Assembly (NCBI GenBank): GCA_012931725.1
Contig: CM022952.1
Span: 58,707,089 to 58,771,088, forward strand
Source of the DNA: Litsea cubeba
Taxonomy: Eukaryota > Streptophyta > Magnoliopsida > Laurales > Lauraceae
Length of the DNA: 64,000 nucleotides
Direction: 5' to 3'
The stretch's first letter is position 1. Each line of letters opens with the position of its first letter. This document shows positions 56,606 through 64,000 of this stretch, piece by piece. Below the pieces are notes generated by a model. That model searched no databases. It had not been told where the DNA came from and saw only the letters and a list, made by a program, of their open reading frames with translations. A program made the translations under genes and the position numbers.

Positions 56606-57675
56606 GAATTTTTGTTTTCGGGATTTCTCAAGTATTATTCTTCTAATTCATTTCCCAACTTCCTTCCACTACAAAACTTGCTTAATGGAACCTCCTTGCT
56701 TCTTTTCACAACATATGTATCCCCTCCATACCTCATCATTCAATCAACCCCACAAGTAGTCTAAAACATTCATTCATTAAGAACTAGAATCATAGAGACT
56801 AAGTTATTATGAATCAATGGGAGAAATACAACATGTAGTTCTAATTTAAAGCTTATACTTGCCTCAACAAAGCTTAATCCAAGCTATCTCACTAATCCTT
56901 GCTTAATGGACCAAAACCCCCAAATCACAAAATCCTAATCAAGAGAACACACGAGGAAAAGTGAAATGAATATGTATGCATGGTAAACCAAGAGTCTCTT
57001 GACTCCATTACAACCCATTATAACTCACTCAATTTAAAAGGGGTTTGGCTCTTACCTATAGTAAGGAAATCCGAATTTGAAGTATATGGGAGGGATTCTT
57101 GTCAACCAAGCTAAGAGGAAGGTGAAGAAGCTGAAGATGGTCAATTCCTAACTTCCAAGATACATGCACCCCTTCTCTAGTAGTGATTGGAAGGAGAGAA
57201 GAGAAGGAGTGGAGAAGAAGAGAAGAGTAAGAGTAGAGAGAAAAGGAGTTGAAAAGAGATGAGAGGAAGGTAAGTTATATATGTACAGAGGATAAGGTTG
57301 CCCTTTTTATAAGAAGACCCCTCTAATTATTGGTATTAACATAAAGAGTCAAATGGTAGTCCACTCACTCAAGGTTTGGTCAAATGAAATCGAGTCTAAT
57401 ACGAAAGTTATCGTGCTCGATGAGATACACGCGTTGATGCCAATAAATAATGCAAAATGTAAAAATCAATAATTACGAAAAAGCCCTTGACTCCACTCAA
57501 CCGAGTCAAACCGTTTCTAACTCATCCATCTAAGACTCAAGACTCCAACCAACTCAACTTATAGGAACTAATCAACACTAATTACTATATTTAGCAACTA
57601 AATATAATTAATTTAACTAAAATATGATTAATTAGTACTAATTATGATTAATTAGGATCGGGGTATAACAATTAC

Positions 57676-58647
57676 TGTGCTAATTCTGGGCGGCCGCATC
57701 CCCTTCCTGCCCTTTCCTTGATGAAAAGCCCAGCCAGCAGCCAGCAACTTGTCCTCCCCTCTGCCCTCCCTTGTGTCATGACCGCAGCAGCCGCTGCCAG
57801 CAGCCCCAGCCACCGGCAATTCCTAGCGGCCAATTTGCCATTTCCAGCAGCCATTTCCCTAATTCCTAGTAGCCAGCGGCCAGCTGCTGTGAGCAGCAAT
57901 TTGGCCGACCAGCCGTCCCAGGATCTGTGAGTGAGATGTTTTTAAATGAGATTTGGCCCCCTATTTCTTAACCCATTTTAACCCGATTAACCCCTGTAAA
58001 TTTTTGAGTTTTCTTAGGACCAAAACTTGAATATTTATCCAACGAGTGGGCAGAATCAAAGGTTGACCTCTGACCATGAAGTAAGGTCCTTGATTTAAAA
58101 ACCCGGGCAATGTAAATAGGCTCCCAAATGTTTATATACATATCAGTAAGACTTGTTTTTCTTAAAAAGGGACGGAGAAGTATACTATGATGAATCCAGT
58201 ACCCCAACCTTGTCCGATGTTGATTTTTCTTTAACTTAATATTTGAACCCAACAATTGTGAATGCATGTGGAGCACGATGACTCGTATTAACATCCGAAC
58301 TTAGTGATTGGATATTCTCACTTGCCGAATGCATCAAGTATGCAAAAATACACCCAATATCCATCCTTTTGATCATATACACTAAGGAATCACTGTACTT
58401 GCATGTTTAAGTTAATTTATATTTAAAAACCCAGTTTTCTACTTGTATCACGTTTTCATGCGGTATCTTCTTACTGGACTTACACGATCTTAGCATTATG
58501 CCCCACGGGACTCTTTGAGTCTTGGCGCCTGATTCTTGCCATGCTTGACTATTGGATGTAACCGGATCCTTGAGGGTTTTTCGGTTAGTGTGCGAGCAAT
58601 CAGTTGCCCTGCCTTTCCGAGCTACCTGGATCACTTTGACTTTTACC
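57676..58647. other. Unassigned DNA between LTR elements
   Basis: The first 250 bp are GCC/CAGC-rich and related to 53700-53830. The rest is AT-rich with no recognised frame. ORFs here are composition-driven. Confidence 0.3.
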
Positions 58648-59361
58648 TGTTGGAAATAGGGTGGGCCTCTAGAATATGTTTCAAAACTTTTGACCCACTT
58701 GACGCAGTGATCAACTATCTAGAAGGCTATAAAACCCAGTCCAAGATCCATGTCCTCAATCTCAGCCATCATAATCAGTAAATACAATCTATCTAGAAGA
58801 TAGAAACAGCAACTAATAAGCAACAAATAAATCTACAACGTGCAAGGAAGTGGATTATACCTTTGGAGCTCGGTTGTGCTCTAATGGAGAATAGGATTGA
58901 GAGCCTATTGCTAGGGAATTATGAGAGCAGACCTTAAAGTAAAGACAGTGTTTATAAGGTGCTTCTCATGGTCCTTCAATATATCTAATGTACCAGCACT
59001 ATGATCCAGAATCTTTCATTCTGATGATCGAGACAAATCACATTATCTCATAGTGATCAAAGTGCTGCAACCTTGTCAGTATGAGATGTCCAGTCTCATC
59101 ACTAGTTGTGAAGATATTTAAGTATAAGATTTGTCACACATGTCTCCCGTATGTGGATCTCATCCATACACATGTGTTACATCTAATATACTTGTGGACT
59201 CCGGTTCATCTCATGAACCATCATGTCATTCGTATTGGTTATGTGCATATATATAATAAATCACCATTCATCTCATGAAAAGTAAGCATGAATATATGAA
59301 TAAATAAAGAAATTAATCAATTTATTATATCATCTACTGGATTGAGTCCATAAAACTAAGA
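58648..59361 (-). mobile_element. Solo LTR, family B copy 2, 714 bp, internally deleted and inverted
   Basis: Perfect 5 bp duplication TTACC lies at 58643-58647 and 59362-59366. It is the reverse complement of 51933-53613 at both ends, but lacks about 0.96 kb from the middle. The missing part corresponds to roughly 52408-53371 of copy 1. The join is near 58895. The right terminal base pair has changed (AAGA instead of AACA). Confidence 0.87.
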
Positions 59362-60552
59362 TTACCACCCATTTTGGGTCCCCTATTCCCGCCTGAAATG
59401 CTGTCCGTTTTTTCGTAGAATTTTTCAGACTTAGAAAATATTGTTTTAAAACTAGTTTTAATTCGATTTACTATTTTAAAAGCTGAATAAACATCATTTA
59501 TGTTTTTAAGCATTCTAATTGTCTGTTAACCCCTGTACTTGCACATACATATCCCGAGTAACTGAATTACTCATTAATTCCTGATTTAAACACTGAACAC
59601 TGCATTCTGCATTAATCTTCGAGTCGGCACCACCAAGATGTTATTCAAGTATTTATTATATATGGATATATATATATATATATATATTGCTCGCTGTAGT
59701 TTAAGTCTTGTATGTGACCGGTGTTACTTGAGTACCCATCCTGTCCGGGGTAGACCAGGTACCCCCGTGATAGAGACTCCAGGACGAGTTCCAAGGTACC
59801 CTCAGCCAACTTGTTAGCGGCAAGCGGTTGCTCCCCATTGAGAGGATTTATGCGAAGTGGGTGCCAAGTAATCAGTAGTATGAATTAATTAATATTTACG
59901 ATCTGTTAATCATATTTTCATGCATCAACCTGCCTAGCTCACTGACACTAATATCCTGAATAATCACAGGCATTTATATTCTGCTTTGTACCTGCAAACT
60001 ATGCTTTTACCTTGAATACTTGCTAGACTCCAGTATGATATATGCTTGATACCGTAGGTAATGATCTCGTATACGCGCCCGAACCGGACTTTGTGGAAAG
60101 TGGGCAGCTGGCGACATAGAATAACGTCCAAAGCTGCGGAGCTTGTAACATCATCTTTTAGGTTTTTGTTGTTTTGGGGAATTTAATCTTTTGTACCTGT
60201 AATTATTGGCCGGGTGTTTTTGTATGGCCTCATTTTGAGATGTAATTAAACTTAATCTTTTGTTAAACTTGTATGCTAACTATGGAATGAATTCCCTTCT
60301 GCTATCCAGTCTAACAATGCTATTATACTATGATCCCTTTATTCTTGTTCCCTGAAATGGCCCCTACAAGCTTCCGCCATAATGATCCTCGTGGATCGAG
60401 GACCCTGCAAAATCTCACATAGCGAAATCTTGTGGGTGAAATTAATTGGCACGCGGATCGAGGTTTACCTGTCCTCGCCACCTGTGCGCTGTCGTGGCCC
60501 CATTAGCCCCTAATTGCATCTTAATCCTGAATAAGGATTTAGGGTTGTGACA
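59362..60552 (+). mobile_element. Partial LTR related to family C, plus orientation
   Basis: It ends GGATTTAGGGTTGTGACA at 60552. Stretches near 59620-59860 (CGAGTCGGCAC, ATTGAGAGGAT) resemble the reverse complement of 54780-54990 in the family C LTR. The left boundary is not clear because the family B solo LTR lies directly before it. Contains a (TA)n repeat at about 59660-59690. Confidence 0.45.
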
Positions 60553-60603
60553 CGATGCGAATGGGGTCACGTGCCGTGCCGGCACGACCCATTTGACATC
60601 CCT
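60553..60603 (-). mobile_element. Orphan hAT-like end
   Basis: Reverse-complemented, this reads TAGGGATGTCAAATGGGTCG, then CACGGCACGTGACC, matching the terminus style of the outer hAT element (TAGG...GTCAA plus GC-rich subterminal words). No partner end was found; the adjacent LTR may have replaced it. Confidence 0.45.
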
Positions 60604-61350
60604 ACTTAAGGATGTATCTCTAGGTCTTCAAGTTTAGAGTACCACTCTTGAGCAACAATCCAACTTAGCAAATTTTATGGCGAGGGACACATAGTGGAGC
60701 AACATAGTGGGGCCGATTTTATGATCTTTCCTATTGAATGCATTGAGTTTTCATTGATCCGGATGGAATGGACTATTGGATCGGTGGTCATTGTTTTTCT
60801 TTAATAGAAAGTCGTTAAACTTGTGAGCCACAAATGAAGGGGTTAGAGGCATGTTGCTCAATGTCTCTTTTCATGCCATCACTCTCATGATCAGTGGGGC
60901 CATAGATGGGACCCATGAAGGTTTCCCTCACTTGTGATGGGGGCTGGATGCATATGATCATTCCTCAAATATATATATATATATACTCCACCCCTCCGGC
61001 CCCTCCAAATGAATATTCACAAGTCCAAACTCAGCACTCATCCAACTTTTTCTCATAATTGGATTGAAATCATTATAAAATGATGTCTTTAAACCATTAA
61101 ATTTTAGGATCATGGATCAAAAGCTAGAACGATCTTATTGGAGTCAAAATTTTTCATATAAATAGGTTTTATATAGATCTTATCATCTAATGAGCTTCAA
61201 TGATTATCATGTATCTTAACAGGCCCAACTAGGAGGGGGTTTTTCTAGCGCTCCCCTCGTACAATTGTAGCAACTCCAAACGTCAAATGCCCGCGCCCCT
61301 CGTGCACGTCCAAAGATGGTGTAGAAGCTTTGGATCAGTTGAAATGAAAG
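60604..61350. other. AT-rich intergenic DNA
   Basis: No gene or complete element was recognised. A short TA repeat lies at about 60970-60986. The last five bases (GAAAG, 61346-61350) are the target copy of the palindrome. Confidence 0.5.
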
Positions 61351-62067
61351 TGTAGGTGCAAAAAATAACGACCCACAATAATGGGGGGTGCCTTAGAGGA
61401 CTTACCCGAGTGAGATTAGGGACACCGATGCCTGCGCCTGGAGCCTGAGAAAAGGAAGGAGAAATGCAGGTCAGAGGACCCTGGCCTGGGCGGCGCAGGG
61501 CTCTCCGATGCCTAAGTTAGTGTATGAACTAAGCAGAGGGAGGAGATTTTTGGGGAAGAAGATGGCATACCAGAGTGGTAATAGCGTCCTCCTTTTTCTG
61601 GAGGGGTAGCTGTGTTTATATAGAGGAGGAGGAGGCAAACGGGTTGTTGGCTGTCTTGTCATAGCCCACTTTGTCAGGTACTAGGGAGGCGCGGTCTCAT
61701 CGTAGCCTGTCTGGTCCCGTCGTAGCCTATCCTGTCCCGTTAGGCCATATCCTGGCGCTTTGGGAGCTGTGGAGGGCGATCTGTCAGGAGATACGGGCTG
61801 TCCCCCTTGTCTTGTCGCACGGGCCATAGCGTGCTCAAGTGTCCAAGGGTGGACAGCTGTCAGGCCCTGCCTCGGCTAGTCCTGGCATCCTCACCGAGGT
61901 CGGGGAGCCGAGGTCGGAGAGGACCTTGACTTGGTTAGAGCCCTTGCAGAGACGCCGAAATGGAGGACCGGGGAGGAGTCCCTAGCCGAGCTGGAGACGA
62001 CCTGGCCGAGGTGGAGCTCAGCCGAGATGGGAGCGTCCTGGCCAAGGTGGAAATGTCGTGCAAGGTG
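61351..62067 (-). repeat. Left arm of the palindrome (truncated family D LTR)
   Basis: 717 bp. Same orientation as the solo LTR at 55349-56192. It ends GTGCAAGGTG at the spacer. Confidence 0.92.
61615..61622 (-). promoter_or_regulatory. TATA box of the left palindrome arm
   Basis: Mirror image of 62526-62533; it would drive transcription left, away from the centre. Confidence 0.6.
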
Positions 62068-62080
62068 CGTCTCATCTCGG

Positions 62081-62797
62081 CACCTTGCACGACATTTCCA
62101 CCTTGGCCAGGACGCTCCCAGCTCGGCTGAGCTCCACCTCGGCCAGGTCGTCTCCAGCTCGGCTAGGGACTCCTCCCCGGTCCTCCATTTCGGCGTCTCT
62201 GCAAGGGCTCTAACCAAGTCAAGGTCCTCTCCGACCTCGGCTCCCCGACCTCGGTGAGGATGCCAGGACTAGCCGAGGCAGGGCCTGACAGCTGTCCACC
62301 CTTGGACACTTGAGCACGCTATGGCCCGTGCGACAAGACAAGGGGGACAGCCCGTATCTCCTGACAGATCGCCCTCCACAGCTCCCAAAGCGCCAGGATA
62401 TGGCCTAACGGGACAGGACAGGCTACGACGGGACCAGACAGGCTACGATGAGACCGCGCCTCCCTAGTACCTGACAAAGTGGGCTATGACAAGACAGCCA
62501 ACAACCCGTTTGCCTCCTCCTCCTCTATATAAACACAGCTACCCCTCCAGAAAAAGGGGGACGCCATTACCACTCTGGTATGCCATCTTCTTCCCCAAAA
62601 ATCTCCTCCCTCTGCTTAGTTCATACACTAACTTAGGCATCGGAGAGCCCTGCGCCGCCCAGGCCAGGGTCCTCTGACCTGCATTTCTCCTTCCTTTTCT
62701 CAGGCTCCAGGCGCAGGCATCGGTGTCCCTAATCTCACTCGGGTAAGTCCTCTAAGGCACCCCCCATTATTGTGGGTCGTTATTTTTTGCACCTACA
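62081..62797 (+). repeat. Right arm of the palindrome (truncated family D LTR)
   Basis: 717 bp, the reverse complement of the left arm. A visible difference is ACGCCATTACC here against the complement of TAATAGCGTCC on the left. Confidence 0.92.
62526..62533 (+). promoter_or_regulatory. TATA box of the right palindrome arm
   Basis: TATATAAA in CTCCTCTATATAAACACAG. In an LTR this is the U3 promoter; transcription would run right, out of the palindrome. A mirror copy is at 61615-61622 on the minus strand. Confidence 0.6.
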
Positions 62798-62802
62798 GAA
62801 AG

Positions 62803-63944
62803 CATTATAATTATGAAAGACAGAATCATGTATGGATAAAGTCCATTCAATTTTTATGGGTAGTTGAATTATTACAAGAGATTAACTTGTCTAGATCACC
62901 TCCACTCCACGTGATCCCAGGGCTAAGGTGGACAGCTAGTCATAATCAATGGGTGAGAAATCCTTGAAAATTTCCGTCCCTTTAAGCTTTTCCTCTAGGA
63001 GATTATGTGGGAGACATGGGTACAACCCACCTGAAGACACGCCTATAGACTGTCCCCATTTGGATGACCATGTATAAGAAGTGTTGGGTTTTTTAGTGGT
63101 TTTAAAAATTCAAAAGGTTTGCTTTATGTGGGAAGTGTAGGCTATTTGAAAACATGGCATCCTATATTGCTAAAGTTTATCTCTTGAGAAGCCTTTATAT
63201 GCTTTTCCTTTCCTATACGCTTTAAGAACAATTGAAGTCTTTTACCATGAGTTGTATGTGCACACGCGAGTCCGGCCCGACCCGAGGTTTCGGTTTCGGA
63301 AAACGTTTAACCGGGTGCGTATATATTGCGCGCAGCAGGGTGCAAATCCAAGAGGGACCCCACTTTTGCAGAAATTTCAAATTCCTTTTTCCTTCTAAAA
63401 AATGTTTTATTAATTGCTTTATGAAAGTAGTTTATTATTGTAAGTTTGCTTCAAAACCATAAATGATCACACATAAAGGAAAGTAGAAGAGAGGTTTAAA
63501 TCTCATACGAAGAACAACGTCATATTGCACAAATCAGGAGAACTCTTGTAGATCTAGATCCGTGATGGTCGGCTCTAATATTGTGTAAATCATGATTAAA
63601 TCTGGCAAATCTTTGTCTCTCCACCAACTCTCTATCCTATTTTGACATACTAGTGAAAAAAATTATAGGTAACACGGTTATTTATTGTATTTTGGACAAG
63701 GAATCCACATTGCTAGAATAAAATACTTTTAAGTATTTTCATTAAAAAAGATATATGAAATCTAAAGAAATGATTTTTAAAAATACTTACTCATATTTGA
63801 AAAGAAAGAAGCATAAAAATATATGTCTAAGTAAGGCTAATTGCATCATAAATTGAAAATAAATAATCAAAAGAGAATTTTGGTTTTCTAGAAGAAAAAG
63901 AGGAAGTCTTACAAAGTTTCCATCTTTTGTAAATTTGCAACATA
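62803..63944. other. Intergenic DNA without recognised genes
   Basis: A 76-codon frame at 63232-63462 is not supported by any family resemblance. AT-rich otherwise. Confidence 0.4.
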
Positions 63945-64000
63945 TGTTAGTTTTATGGTCTCAATACCAGCATATGATGTAATAAATTGATTAATTTCTT
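63945..64000 (+). mobile_element. Start of a family B LTR, copy 3, cut by the window end
   Basis: TGTTAGTTTTATGGTC and the next 40 bases match the start of the solo LTR at 51933 almost exactly. The preceding five bases are ACATA. Confidence 0.8.

Larger units (their letters stand above)
54031..57670 (-). mobile_element. Large solo LTR, family C, 3.6 kb with nested solo LTR
   Basis: On the minus strand it starts TGTTATACCCCGATCC and ends GGGACCGGAATGTGACA, the TG...CA form common in plant Gypsy elements. Flanks are GTTAC (54026-54030) and ATTAC (57671-57675), four of five bases matching. No coding sequence is present. A second solo LTR (55349-56192) is inserted in it; without that insert it is about 2.8 kb. 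Repeats of TTCGCTCGAGCG-like words lie at 56460-56605. Confidence 0.65.
61351..62797. mobile_element. Palindromic LTR-derived insertion, 1,447 bp
   Basis: Perfect 5 bp duplication GAAAG lies at 61346-61350 and 62798-62802. The insertion starts TGTAGGTGCAAAAAATAACG and ends with its reverse complement, so it has TG...CA ends. The arms are 61351-62067 and 62081-62797, each exactly 717 bp with very few mismatches, around a 13 bp spacer CGTCTCATCTCGG. Each arm is the 3' three-quarters of a family D LTR (compare 55349-56192), truncated in its U3 part. Each arm holds a TATATAAA box at symmetric positions (61615-61622 minus, 62526-62533 plus) that points outward. Mirror-image frames of 108 codons across the centre are by-products of the palindrome. 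Transcripts crossing it would fold into a long hairpin. Confidence 0.92.

Noticed and set aside
61891..62257. Two 108-codon frames, one on each strand, with almost the same protein
   Set aside because: They are mirror images generated by the palindrome. They span its spacer and no family resemblance is seen.

Overview
This window comes from the nuclear genome of a flowering plant. The evidence is GT-AG introns, AT-rich non-coding DNA, a plant-specific F-box/PHLOEM PROTEIN 2 gene, a plant UDP-glycosyltransferase relic, and plant families of L1 and RTE LINEs, hAT, PIF/Harbinger, MULE, SINE and LTR elements. I cannot place the species. There are no bacterial operons, tRNA or rRNA genes, or CRISPR arrays.

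The only apparently intact host gene is a PP2-A13-like F-box gene on the + strand. Its three coding exons (6394-6711, 7625-7743, 47672-48131) join in frame (phase 0, then phase 2) into 298 codons. Intron 1 is 913 bp and intron 2 is about 39.9 kb. A 5.0 kb PIF/Harbinger transposon (1013-6011, TTA target duplication) carries an intact Myb-like ORF1 and a transposase with one frameshift. It ends 382 bp upstream of the F-box start codon.

Intron 2 is a stack of transposons, many dated relative to each other by exact target-site duplications (TSDs). In order it holds: two head-to-head L1 LINEs (8945-12700 minus, 12700-18507 plus), the second split by a 1.8 kb solo LTR; a hAT element (19226-21169) containing an RTE LINE, which itself contains an L1 tail; a LINE relic split by a MITE; a degenerate Copia element; a complete 3.2 kb LTR element with only gag, and a tRNA-derived SINE in one LTR (24355-27578); a second RTE relic; an inverted solo LTR of the same family (31292-33066); an LTR with primer-binding site; a hAT element (36637-43133) that holds a second hAT with a nearly complete transposase (37444-41529); and a third copy of the 1.8 kb LTR (44988-46818).

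Downstream of the gene (48132-64000) lie: a 1.3 kb Mutator-like element with about 57 bp inverted termini and a 9 bp TSD that has captured part of a Lung-seven-transmembrane receptor gene (a Pack-MULE); a broken UGT92-like glycosyltransferase pseudogene; several solo LTRs, one nested in another; and a striking 1,447 bp palindrome (61351-62797). The palindrome has two 717 bp arms around a 13 bp spacer, TG...CA termini and a 5 bp TSD. A related single solo LTR at 55349-56192 shows that it is built from two truncated LTRs fused head to head with outward-facing TATA boxes.

Intron sizes, TSDs, termini and frames were read directly from the sequence. Family names rest on motif recognition without database searches.
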